Position numbers and translations under genes: made by a program | Notes under the pieces: generated by a model | Seen by the model: only the letters and a program-made list of their open reading frames with translations | Databases searched by the model: none | Told to the model about the DNA's origin: nothing | In this document: in pieces, positions 1-6,994 of the stretch | Layout: each line of letters opens with the position of its first letter | Numbering within the stretch: position 1 is the first letter of the stretch | Assembly (NCBI GenBank): GCA_910584825.1 | Contig: CAJUCI010000026.1 | Location: 1 to 38,122, forward strand | Reading direction: 5' to 3' | Length of the DNA: 38,122 nt | DNA from: an uncultured Duncaniella sp. | Lineage (GTDB): Bacteria; Bacteroidota; Bacteroidia; Bacteroidales; Muribaculaceae

Positions 1-39
1 CCCAAAGGGGTCAGTCCCGCGTGCCCGAAGGGGGCAAAC

Positions 40-282
40 TCACGCGCCTTTTCCACCTGCGTTGATGAATGCTTCCTCCTCCTCAACGGAGCCGCACCAT
101 GCGTCAAGGTATTCGTTTATGGTGAGGTAGGTATTGTCGTTTAGGTCGTAACCGCGAGCCTCGCAGAACGCGCTCCAAGATATTTCAGAGCGGAGGTTGT
201 CATCGGCCAAGGCTTTCTTTGTTGAGGTGCAACCTGCGAGCATGGCGCAGGCGAGAGAGAGGATGAGTATATTCTTTTTCAT
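40..282 (-). CDS. Small predicted lipoprotein
   Basis: 80 residues. The N-terminus (MKKNILILSLACAMLAGC) is a short lipoprotein signal with lipobox LAGC, so the mature protein should start at Cys18 and be anchored in an envelope membrane. The mature part is acidic, has two more cysteines (Cys41 and Cys63) and matches no family I recognise. It is the last of three small leftward genes that begin at 707, separated from the middle one by 24 bases, so probably cotranscribed. The stop codon overlaps the right arm of a small GC-rich inverted repeat (bases 18-23 with 41-46) that could end the transcript. Lipoprotein call fairly sure; function unknown. Confidence 0.6.
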   Translation of the reverse strand: MKKNILILSLACAMLAGCTSTKKALADDNLRSEISWSAFCEARGYDLNDNTYLTINEYLDAWCGSVEEEEAFINAGGKGA

Positions 283-306
283 ATCTATTGTAAGTATTGA
301 GGTATG

Positions 307-513
307 TTACTTTGCTTCTTTGAAGTTTTCCACATAGAGGACGTGAGTCTTGGTGTCGGAGTCGTATCTGCCAACGCTGATGACAAACTCGGGTAATGTG
401 TGGCGTGCTGCGTCAATGACCTTGCAAACTATGTCCTTGCTGACCACAACCTCGCCCTCGTTGAAAAGAGAGCAGATAGCATAGAAGATTTCGTGCTGTG
501 CCATAGGTCGCAT
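307..513 (-). CDS. Small hypothetical protein
   Basis: 68 residues, no signal peptide or membrane segment. I do not recognise the family. The start ATG (511-513) overlaps the stop codon of the upstream gene by one base, a TAATG arrangement that suggests translational coupling; a second in-frame ATG at 504 is an alternative start that would remove three residues. Middle gene of the three-gene leftward set. The pattern of very small coupled genes opposite an XRE regulator is common in Bacteroidales prophages and integrative elements, which is context rather than proof of function. Confidence 0.5.
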   Translation of the reverse strand: MRPMAQHEIFYAICSLFNEGEVVVSKDIVCKVIDAARHTLPEFVISVGRYDSDTKTHVLYVENFKEAK

Positions 514-707
514 TATTTGAGTCGGGTTATTGTCTGCGCACCGGTCCTCGTTGAGGTCTGAAACAGGTATCCGTCATCCTTGAGTTCGCAACACGTTTTG
601 GTCACATACTTGGGAGTACATTCATCGGGAGCGAGGCAGGTTTCACCCACTTTCATCTCCTTGAGTGCATCCGCAAGCGAACTTGTTTTCAGTTTTTTTA
701 GTTCCAT
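513..707 (-). CDS. Small hypothetical protein, possible winged-helix fold
   Basis: 64 residues, basic, no signal peptide. The first half reads as two short helices (around SLADALKEMKVGET), and the second half (VTKTCCELKDDGYLFQ, then alternating polar and hydrophobic residues) resembles the recognition helix and wing of small DNA-binding proteins seen in Bacteroides mobile elements. That resemblance is my impression, not a match I could test. First gene of the leftward set and coupled to the next gene through a one-base stop/start overlap. A TAnnTTTG element lies about 40 bases upstream, facing the promoter of the divergent regulator. Confidence 0.5.
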   Translation of the reverse strand: MELKKLKTSSLADALKEMKVGETCLAPDECTPKYVTKTCCELKDDGYLFQTSTRTGAQTITRLK

Positions 708-735
708 AAATTATGCAGTTTGATTACTTTTTTTG

Positions 736-755
736 TAACTTTGAGTGCAAAGGTA
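736..755. promoter_or_regulatory. Opposed -7 elements with dyad symmetry
   Basis: A plus-strand TAACTTTG (736-743) and a minus-strand TACCTTTG (748-755) both fit the Bacteroidetes -7 consensus TAnnTTTG and face each other across four bases, giving a dyad centred near 745/746. The first would drive the XRE gene at 811, the second the small-gene set starting at 707. The two elements overlap too closely for both to be occupied at once, and the dyad could be an operator for the XRE protein. No well-spaced -33 TTTG was found for either, so these are probable rather than certain promoters. Confidence 0.5.
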
Positions 756-810
756 ATCAAAAATATGTTTCGCACATCATTTTGATGTATCTTTTAAGAG
801 TCTTTAACTT

Positions 811-1236
811 ATGGCGATGTTAAATGTTAATGAATGTAAAGAAATGAAGCCAATTCCCGACATCCACATCGGCGAGGAAATCAAAAGCCGATTTGATAAG
901 TCCGGCCTTACTCAAAAAGAATTTGGGTCAAGGATTGGGATGCCACAGCAGAACGTAAGCCGAGTGTTCAACAACGAGAGCATAGACACCAAAAGGCTTG
1001 TGGCTGTAAGTCGGGCATTGAATTTTAATTTCTTTGAACTCTTCACCAACATTGAGCATCGTGAAGTGCATACCGAGGGCGATTACTCGCCTGCATCTGA
1101 TAGTGGCGATGTGTCAGTAGTTATCGGCGATGCTGTTCTCGCAGAGCGCGTGCGACTGCTTGAGCAGATAATCGCAGAGAAAGACGAACGCATTGCCGAG
1201 TACAAGGAACGTGTGGCCGAATTGAAATCAAGATGA
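811..1236 (+). CDS. XRE-family helix-turn-helix regulator
   Basis: 141 residues. Residues about 19-75 read as an XRE/Cro-like helix-turn-helix: IGEEIKSRFDKSGLTQKEF, then GMPQQNVSRVFNNES as turn and recognition helix, then a third helix ending in FFELF. Residues about 108-140 (AERVRLLEQIIAEKDERIAE) are heptad-patterned and form a predicted coiled coil, suggesting dimerisation. It lies divergent from the small-gene set with a shared promoter region, the classic place for a regulator of both directions. Its stop overlaps the next start (ATGA at 1233-1236). MAML could be replaced by the downstream Met at residue 3. DNA binding is confident; target genes are inferred. Confidence 0.8.
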   Translation: MAMLNVNECKEMKPIPDIHIGEEIKSRFDKSGLTQKEFGSRIGMPQQNVSRVFNNESIDTKRLVAVSRALNFNFFELFTNIEHREVHTEGDYSPASDSGDVSVVIGDAVLAERVRLLEQIIAEKDERIAEYKERVAELKSR

Positions 1237-1460
1237 AATACCTGCTCCATTTCATAGGTTCACTCCTGCGGTTCGCAGGTATCAGCGTAGCAATCGCCCT
1301 GCTGTATGGAGGCGTGCGCTATCTGGTCTACCTGCTGTCGTTGGTGGAGAAACCGACATGGAGCAATGTCATCGGGATGGCAATAGTCCTTTGGTCGTTC
1401 ATGGTGTTATATGGTTTTGTGGCCGTTGGCCGACACATAATCAAAAACTATGGAAGATAA
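1233..1460 (+). CDS. Small integral membrane protein
   Basis: 75 residues with two predicted membrane helices, about residues 11-37 and 46-66, joined by a short loop containing EKPTW. No cleavable signal and no recognised family. The start overlaps the stop of the XRE gene by four bases and its own end overlaps the next gene by 11 bases, so the three rightward genes form one tightly packed unit. The function cannot be read from the sequence. Small two-helix proteins of this kind in mobile-element operons can be holins, toxin-type proteins or envelope factors, but nothing here decides between them. Confidence 0.55.
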   Translation: MKYLLHFIGSLLRFAGISVAIALLYGGVRYLVYLLSLVEKPTWSNVIGMAIVLWSFMVLYGFVAVGRHIIKNYGR

Positions 1461-1851
1461 AGAACTTGACAAACTGCGTATGCTGTTGAGTGCCGTTGAG
1501 TCGCTTGACGAGGATGAGCCGGACTTCTTTGCCGAACTGAAGGAGGCAGGTTGGAATATCCTGCATGAGAACCCCGGCTACGGATTTGACGAATGGGTGC
1601 AGACTCTCATGGAGCAATACCCGACCGAGGTAGTTGATGCCATCGGCTCACATCCTGCGGAGGCGTATGCCTCGCTTTCCGATATGTGGGACTCTGATGA
1701 CTTCACGGATGAGGACACAGGAGAGTGCCACACCTTTGCCGAGTGGTCGGAATACTTTGCCACGGATAGGTCAGTTGCCTTATATGACCTGCTTGCAGAG
1801 TCAAGGCGCGAATTGAGCCGTCTACGGCCTGTTGACAACCCGAAACAATAA
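1450..1851 (+). CDS. Acidic hypothetical protein
   Basis: 133 residues, strongly acidic (runs such as SLDEDEPDFFAEL and SDDFTDEDTGE), soluble, rich in Trp and other aromatic residues. No family recognised. It starts 11 bases inside the preceding membrane-protein gene and is the last clear gene of the rightward accessory unit. Very acidic small proteins in mobile elements are sometimes antirestriction or DNA-mimic proteins; the charge fits but nothing else supports this here. The codon pattern matches the adjacent accessory genes. Confidence 0.5.
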   Translation: MEDKELDKLRMLLSAVESLDEDEPDFFAELKEAGWNILHENPGYGFDEWVQTLMEQYPTEVVDAIGSHPAEAYASLSDMWDSDDFTDEDTGECHTFAEWSEYFATDRSVALYDLLAESRRELSRLRPVDNPKQ

Positions 1852-1957
1852 AACCCCCAACCGAGGCTATAAAGTCCGGCAGGGGGCGCGAGAGATAGCA
1901 ATAAAGGGCATTTCGCCCCAATCACATAAAAACAAAAACAATTATAACGAAATAGAC

Positions 1958-2071
1958 ATGAGCAAGACCATAATAAACCCCACTCTGACGAGTGTACAAA
2001 TAGTGTACGCAGGCGTTGCAACCTGCTCTAATAGTTACGCTATCCCTGCCTCGCCGTCCATCACTCGTTGA
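1958..2071 (+). other. Short reading frame running across the element/recQ junction
   Basis: An A-rich leader (about 1925-1957) precedes ATG 1958 and an open frame that begins MSKTIINPTLTSV. This looks like a normal Bacteroidales translation start, yet the frame runs after about 27 codons into the antisense of the recQ fragment and ends at 2071. The upstream part may be the 5' end of a gene cut at the same junction as recQ. A direct repeat GTGTAC, five bases, GTGTAC lies at 1993-2009. The remainder of 1852-1957 holds only weak GC-rich inverted repeats. Coding status is doubtful. Confidence 0.2.
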
Positions 2072-3192
2072 ATGGCCTCAGAACGGCTGATAGGGTCAAG
2101 CAGACCGTTGATGGTGACAGCGTCAGTGATGCCTCTCTCAGCCAGGTTGTCGACCTGGTCTTTCATCAGCGACTGCAATGGCGATATGACGACGGTAAGG
2201 CCATGCACCGAACGCCCCTCCATCAGTGCCGGCAACTGGAATGTCAGCGATTTACCTCCGCCGGTAGGGAATATGGCCAACAGCGATTTGCGCTCAACAG
2301 CTGCACGCACGGCGTTCTCCTGCAGTGGCTCTCCTTCATAGGTACGGAACTCATCGAAGCCAAAGAACCGTTTCAGGTTGACATGTACATCAAGGTCTTT
2401 GTCGCAATAAGAGCAGCCTTCGGCACATTTGGTATGCCTGAGAAGGCGTATAATATTCTCCACTCCCGGATAGTTATGCAGCACCCAAGCCGGAGTGATG
2501 GACCGATGGTCAGTGGTGGATATTAAGGCGAGTGCATAGGCCAGTTCGCATGGTTGCTGACGTATGATGTTCTCAATGTCAGCATGACTGCATATCTTGT
2601 CGTTATACTCCGTACGTATCAGCTCGGCCAATGACTTTTTGCTGCCGGCCCCGGCATTGACAAAGGAGAGAAATCCCTTAAACTCGTCGAAGTCTTGAAG
2701 TAAAGTGGAAAATATTGTCTGCACCGAGGCCGGCAGACTTTTCCAACGGGCCACCTCGTCCATAAGTAAGTCACGCGCTTTCTCACAGTCGTTGACCGGA
2801 TTGTTCATCTGGTCGCTTATCAGCTTGTCATCTTTCAGCAAACGATGGTAAGGACGTTCAGGAAAAAGCAAGGGTGACAAAAAAAGCGTGTCAACTAACA
2901 GGAAGTTGTGAGTCACATCGCCAAACAAGTATCTTGCATCATGATTTATGATGTTATGCCCACATATAAAATCCACATCTTTAAGAAAAATCATCAGCTC
3001 ACGCTTGTCGGCCGAATGAAACACCGCATCATCCCATCGGATGGCTCCTATATCATGAATCTTCTTATCCTTTAATCCAACCTCGATGTCCACAAAACCA
3101 TAGCGGGATGCGTCATGTGACACTTCCTGCGAGAGAGCCGGCTTATTATCAGCTCCGTTGATTGTATCTAAGATTCTATTCCAAAGGGACAT
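2035..3192 (-). pseudogene. RecQ-family helicase with N-terminal exonuclease, 3'-truncated
   Basis: 385 residues remain of a protein that in Bacteroidales is normally well over 1000. Residues about 30-110 look like a DEDD 3'-5' exonuclease (DIE at 35-37, GHNIINHD at 78-85). A cysteine cluster C256, C260, C263 may bind metal. The helicase domain starts near 285 with Walker A TGGGKS (310-315) and motif Ia VVISPLQSL, then ends after GEAGIA at 385, before the DEAH box and all later motifs. The loss occurs exactly where sequence unlike recQ begins (2037/2038), so a recombination or integration event probably cut the gene. The fragment could bind nucleotide but cannot be an active helicase. The exonuclease half might still fold. 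Confidence 0.75.
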
Positions 3193-3228
3193 TGGTTCAG
3201 GAGCTGTTACGTGATTCTAAAATTCTTC

Positions 3229-3256
3229 AAAAAAACAGTCCAAACATCAGGACTGT
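3229..3256 (-). terminator. Hairpin plus T-run in the recQ leader
   Basis: Arms 3235-3241 and 3250-3256 (acagtcc / ggactgt, 7 of 7 paired, 8-base loop) are followed on the minus strand by a run of T residues at 3229-3234. This is a textbook intrinsic terminator pointing toward recQ, but it lies upstream of the recQ start (3192) and downstream of a TAnnTTTG element at 3303-3310. It would therefore act as an attenuator of recQ or as the 3' end of a small RNA of roughly 65-70 bases. Confidence 0.6.
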
Positions 3257-3302
3257 GCCTCGGATTTTAGCGTATCAATTGTCTTATAGAGCATTCCATG
3301 TG

Positions 3303-3310
3303 CAAAAATA
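3303..3310 (-). promoter_or_regulatory. Candidate -7 element upstream of recQ
   Basis: Minus-strand TATTTTTG fits TAnnTTTG. The predicted start would be near 3296, giving a leader of about 100 bases before the recQ ATG that includes the terminator hairpin at 3229-3256. No TTTG at 19-21 bases upstream was found, so support is partial. Confidence 0.4.
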
Positions 3311-3368
3311 ATAAATAATTGTGACAATCTCTAACCTATTGATACAAACAAATCAAGTGAAAAAGGCG

Positions 3369-3403
3369 TAAAAAACAGGCTGCGCCAATTTGACACAGCC
3401 TGT
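3369..3403 (-). terminator. Intrinsic terminator after the DUF2795-like gene
   Basis: Perfect 8-bp stem, 3375-3382 with 3396-3403 (acaggctg / cagcctgt), 13-base loop, followed on the minus strand by a T-run just left of the stem. It sits 25 bases after the stop of the gene at 3428 and closes that single-gene transcript. T residues also follow on the plus strand (3409-3415), so it may work in both directions. Confidence 0.75.
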
Positions 3404-3427
3404 CTACTATTTTTTATAGTATTATGC

Positions 3428-3649
3428 TTAGTATTCTTCCTCGTTGAAGAAGAAGTCTTCTTTGGAGGGGTAGTCGGGCCAGATGTCTTCGATGCATTCG
3501 TATGTTTCGCCTTCGTCCTCCATTTCCTGAAGGTTTTCGATTACTTCCATCGGTGCTCCCGAGCGCATGGCGTAGTCTATGAGCTCTTCGCGGGTTGCGG
3601 GCCAGGGTGCGTCCTCGAGTTTTGAGGCGAGTTCAAGTGTCCAGTACAT
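3428..3649 (-). CDS. DUF2795-like small acidic protein
   Basis: 73 residues, very acidic, ending in FFFNEEEY. The opening MYWTLELASKLEDAPWPATR and the phrase RSGAPMEVIENL match, as I remember it, a small conserved Bacteroidetes family annotated DUF2795: one compact domain of about 70 residues and no catalytic residues. Length is normal for the family. The function is not known; its conservation and strong promoter suggest a housekeeping role. It has its own promoter (3696-3726) and terminator (3375-3403), so it is an independent transcript although it follows ftsZ in the same direction. Confidence 0.75.
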   Translation of the reverse strand: MYWTLELASKLEDAPWPATREELIDYAMRSGAPMEVIENLQEMEDEGETYECIEDIWPDYPSKEDFFFNEEEY

Positions 3650-3695
3650 GTTCGTTATAGTCTGAGTTAGTTATTGTTGTTGTTAAAAAGTGGCG

Positions 3696-3726
3696 CAAAG
3701 GTACGCATTTTCTTTATATATACAAA
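3696..3726 (-). promoter_or_regulatory. Bacteroidetes-type promoter of the DUF2795-like gene
   Basis: On the minus strand TTTG (3723-3726), a 19-base spacer, then TACCTTTG (3696-3703): both boxes and the spacing fit the primary sigma consensus of Bacteroidetes. Transcription should begin near 3689, leaving about 40 bases of leader. It lies in the 109-base gap after ftsZ, where I see no terminator for the dcw transcript. Confidence 0.75.
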
Positions 3727-3758
3727 TGCGTGTGCCTGATGGTTTACACTTTTATTAT

Positions 3759-5204
3759 TCAGGAGTAGGAGAATGTCTGACCTGAGCCTGTGGATGAGGG
3801 GAGGTTCTGATGGCCGGTGTCGTAGGCTCCCGAGCGGATGCTGTCGATGACGCGACGGTCACGCTTGTAGGCGGGGTAGCGTTCGAGGGTGTCGCATACG
3901 GCATCGTCGTCGAGCTGGTTGAGCCCGAGGATGATTGATGACGAGCGTTCCTTGCTGCTGGTCAGGTCTTTGATTTTATCGCCGTATTCTTCGGTGACGC
4001 GGTCGTCAGAGACCGTATCCTCCACCTTAGCGGTTTTCGCGGGCATGGGGGGAGGGGTGACAGCAGCGGGTTGAGGTTCAGGACGTGAGGGTTTTACAGT
4101 CTGTCCGCCGGTGGTGGCGGGTGCGGTGGTGCTTCCTAATCCCCCGAAGACGAATTTTCCGCCGGCGTTGCCTCCGCCGAACGAGTTGGTCATTATCGAG
4201 TCCTCCTCATCGCGCAGTGTGATGTCGAATCCTGCGGCGAGAATGGTGATTTTCACCTTGTTGCCGAGGGTTTCATCATAGCCAACGCCCCAGATTACGT
4301 CGACTTCGGTGTTGATGGAGCCGATGAATCGGGTAAGTTCATTGGTCTCGCTCATCAGGAAAGTATCCTCGGCCTTGGGGTTGAAGAAGATGCAGAAGAG
4401 GAGCTTCTTCGAGCCCATGATGTCGCGGTTCTTGAGCAGAGGCGAGTTGAGGGCGTCCTGTATGGCGGCTGTGACGCGGCCTTCGCCCTCGCCGATGCCG
4501 GTGGATATGATGGCGGCACCGCCGTTGCGCAGCGTGGTGTCCACGTCGTTGAAGTCGAGGTTGATTTTGCCGTGGCCGGTGATAAGCTCTGAGATTGAGC
4601 GGGCGGCTATCGAGAGGGTGTCGTCGGCCTTTCCGAAGGCGTTGATGAAGTCGAGGTCGCCGTAGATTTCGGTGAGGCGTTCGTTGTTGATGACGAGGAG
4701 TGCGTCGACATACTTGGCCATCTCGTCGGCTCCGGCTATGGCCTTCTTAATCTTCACCTGGCCCTCGAAGAGGAAGGGGATGGTGACGATGCCGATGGTG
4801 AGCAGTCCGCGCTCCTTGGCCACGCGGGCCACCACGGGGGCTGCGCCGGTGCCGGTGCCGCCGCCCATGCCGGCGGTCACGAACACCATCTTGGTGTCGT
4901 CGTCAAAGAGGCAGTTGATTTCCTCGGTGGCTTCCTCGGCAAACGCTTTGGCTTTCTCGGGCTTGTTGCCTGCGCCGAGGCCGTCGCCTATCTGGAGTAC
5001 GTTGGGCACTTCGGAGTGGCGGAGGGCCTGGGAGTCGGAGTTGATGTTGACAAACGATACGTTCTTGATGCCTTCGCGGTACATGTGGTTGACGGCGTTG
5101 TTGCCGCCGCCGCCTACGCCTACGGCCTTTATGATTATCTTTTCGGGCTCGTTCATGCGCGAGTCGATGAATGCTGATGTGTCGTCGATATTTTGGATGT
5201 CCAT
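3759..5204 (-). CDS. ftsZ: Cell division GTPase FtsZ
   Basis: 481 residues. FtsZ polymerises at midcell with GTP and organises the divisome. The GTPase domain covers about residues 20-200, with GVGGGGNNA near 29-37, the tubulin signature GGGTGTG at 114-120 and the T7 loop NLDFNDV at 215-221. The C-terminal GTPase-activating subdomain runs to about 335. It is followed by a long proline- and charge-rich linker (about 350-430) and a tail; Bacteroidetes FtsZ are longer than the 383 residues of E. coli because of this linker. Last gene of the leftward dcw cluster, 123 bases after ftsA. Intact; identity certain. Confidence 0.98.
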   Translation of the reverse strand: MDIQNIDDTSAFIDSRMNEPEKIIIKAVGVGGGGNNAVNHMYREGIKNVSFVNINSDSQALRHSEVPNVLQIGDGLGAGNKPEKAKAFAEEATEEINCLFDDDTKMVFVTAGMGGGTGTGAAPVVARVAKERGLLTIGIVTIPFLFEGQVKIKKAIAGADEMAKYVDALLVINNERLTEIYGDLDFINAFGKADDTLSIAARSISELITGHGKINLDFNDVDTTLRNGGAAIISTGIGEGEGRVTAAIQDALNSPLLKNRDIMGSKKLLFCIFFNPKAEDTFLMSETNELTRFIGSINTEVDVIWGVGYDETLGNKVKITILAAGFDITLRDEEDSIMTNSFGGGNAGGKFVFGGLGSTTAPATTGGQTVKPSRPEPQPAAVTPPPMPAKTAKVEDTVSDDRVTEEYGDKIKDLTSSKERSSSIILGLNQLDDDAVCDTLERYPAYKRDRRVIDSIRSGAYDTGHQNLPSSTGSGQTFSYS

Positions 5205-5327
5205 TTCTTCTTGGAGTTTTATGTTTGATTGGGCTTCGCCGGTCGGGGTTTCGGGGGTGTCAGGGCTGTCGGGAGTGACGGTATTGTCGATGGCCGATGC
5301 CTCTCTGAGCCGGGCAGGTGGTTGTAC

Positions 5328-6827
5328 CTATTCTTCGTCCTCTTCTTCTTCAAAGCTGTTGGTGATGAGGTTAGCTACTTTGGTGACGAGCTGATTGTAG
5401 CCGCGTGCGAAGAGATTGGGCTTCTTGGGGGCCGGGATTGGCTCGGATACAGGCTTGGGAGTGGTGGGGACGGGGCGGGGTGCCTGTTGACTGCCGGTGT
5501 TGGTTGTGGGGGCATGTGTGCCGCCCTGATTTGAACCGGCGGGGGTGCTGATGCTCCCGGCATTGGACAAAACGCTGTCGTTGTTGCCGGGATTGGCTGC
5601 GGGTGCCCGGGTGCCTCCTTGGTTTGACGCGGCGGGTGCGGTGGTGGTGCCGGTAGCGTAGGTTTCGGTTGCCGCAGCGGGCTGCTCGGCTACGGGGGCG
5701 GTCATGCACTCCTTGGGGTCGCTTTTGGCGGCTTTGCTGAGGATGGCGAGCACGTCGACCGAGTCGGCTATCTGGATGCGTCCGTCGAGGATACGCAGAC
5801 GGTTGCCGGGCGCGCCCTGACGCACTTTCAGGTGCGAGAGCTGCTCGAGACGCTGGTTGAAACCGTTGAGTCGTGCGCCCTTGCCCACAATGACGATGCC
5901 CCCGGGCAGACAGTCGGGCGTGAGTCCGGCATAGGTAATCTGCTCGACTATGTTGACTATGATTTCGGCGGCGCGGGCCGAGACATAGTTGTTGATGGCT
6001 ACGAGGTCGGGCTGGCCGGGCGCGTGGGTTGACTCGAGGGTGGGGAATGCCGAGCCTCCGACCTTCTTCAGCTCCTCGGCCTGCTCCTCGAGATAGTTGA
6101 GGGCGGTGATGTCGCGTGTGATGTTGCGCGAGCCCATCGGGAGCACGGCGAGATGCACGAGTATGCCGCCGCGGTAGATGGCCACCGTTGTGGTCTCGGC
6201 TCCGAAGTCTACGAGCATACAGCCGAGCTTCTTCTCCTCGTTGAGCAGCACGAGGTCGGCCAGGGCGAGCGGACGCACGAATGTGCCCATGATATTCAGA
6301 CCGAGACGGTCCTCGATGACCACCGAGAGTGTGCGCAGCAGCTGTGTGCGGCAGCTCACGAGGTTGAGGCGTGCGAGCACGTGCGAGCCCATGACCCCGG
6401 TGGGACGTGTGGTGACTCTGTTGTCTATGAGCACTTCGCGCGGGGTCACGTCGACGATGGTGCGGTCGTTCATGGGATATTCGAGGGCTTCGGCTGTGAT
6501 GTCCTCGATGATGTCCTGTTCGATTATAGTCTCGGAGGGCAGTCGACGTTCTATGTCGACGCTTTGGGCCGAGAGCGAGCGGCCTCCGATGCTCAGATAT
6601 ACCCCCTCGACTTTGCGCGGAGCTTCGCGCTGCTCAAGACGGTTGATGACGTTGCGCACGGCCTGGGCTGTGTCTACGACGTTGAGGATGCAGCCATAGC
6701 GCACGATGTCGGTGATGGGTTCCTCTTCAACGGCTTTGACGTTGAGTGCTCCGTCGGGGCTTACGGAGCCGGTGGCTCCTTTTATCTTGGAGCTGCCGAT
6801 TTCAAGGGCGATGATTGTTTTTTCCAT
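5328..6827 (-). CDS. ftsA: Cell division protein FtsA
   Basis: 499 residues. Actin-like ATPase that tethers FtsZ to the membrane and recruits later divisome proteins. The N-terminal EIGSSKIKG (residues 9-17) is the phosphate-1 motif; the region about 83-165 is the FtsA-specific SHS2 (1C) insertion; LVDFGAETTTVAIYRGG is phosphate 2. Compared with E. coli FtsA (420 residues) it has an Ala/Pro/Gly/Thr-rich linker at about 375-465 containing two similar segments (SNQGGTRAPAAN and SNQGGTHAPTTN). The end is an amphipathic helix (LFARGYNQLVTKVANLI) as membrane anchor, then an acidic tail. Lies between ftsQ and ftsZ, separated from ftsQ by a repeat-rich spacer. Confidence 0.97.
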   Translation of the reverse strand: MEKTIIALEIGSSKIKGATGSVSPDGALNVKAVEEEPITDIVRYGCILNVVDTAQAVRNVINRLEQREAPRKVEGVYLSIGGRSLSAQSVDIERRLPSETIIEQDIIEDITAEALEYPMNDRTIVDVTPREVLIDNRVTTRPTGVMGSHVLARLNLVSCRTQLLRTLSVVIEDRLGLNIMGTFVRPLALADLVLLNEEKKLGCMLVDFGAETTTVAIYRGGILVHLAVLPMGSRNITRDITALNYLEEQAEELKKVGGSAFPTLESTHAPGQPDLVAINNYVSARAAEIIVNIVEQITYAGLTPDCLPGGIVIVGKGARLNGFNQRLEQLSHLKVRQGAPGNRLRILDGRIQIADSVDVLAILSKAAKSDPKECMTAPVAEQPAAATETYATGTTTAPAASNQGGTRAPAANPGNNDSVLSNAGSISTPAGSNQGGTHAPTTNTGSQQAPRPVPTTPKPVSEPIPAPKKPNLFARGYNQLVTKVANLITNSFEEEEDEE

Positions 6828-6850
6828 TTTCGAGAGGGAGGGGCTGTTTT

Positions 6851-6994
6851 CAATTAGTAATTAGTAATTAGTAATTAGCAATTATTAATTAGCAATTATT
6901 AATTAGTAATTACTGATTGTTGTATGGTGGACTTTAAACTTTTAAACTTTTGACTCTTAAACTATAAACTCTAACCTTTCAACTCTAAACTCCA
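6851..6994. repeat. Heptanucleotide arrays between ftsQ and ftsA
   Basis: Two arrays side by side. 6851-6919 is about nine tandem copies of a seven-base unit of the ATTAGTA type (variants ATTAGCA, ATTATTA). 6931-6994 is a second array built on ACTTTAA/ACTCTAA units, seven bases with some eight-base copies. The second array runs into the ftsQ reading frame and contains its stop codon (6985-6987). The same unit types recur elsewhere in the cluster. Confidence 0.85.

Noticed and set aside
1578..2021. Minus-strand frame of 147 residues opposite the acidic gene
   Set aside because: Overlaps the real plus-strand gene completely and has no promoter or recognisable domain.
2035..3192. Complete short helicase
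   Set aside because: The frame stops before the DEAH box and all later helicase motifs, so it is a fragment.
4672..5394. Plus-strand frame of 240 residues across ftsZ and the ftsA-ftsZ gap
   Set aside because: Antisense to ftsZ; Ser/Met/Pro-rich, no leader or promoter.
6851..6994. CRISPR-like array
   Set aside because: Units of seven bases without unique spacers; not a CRISPR.
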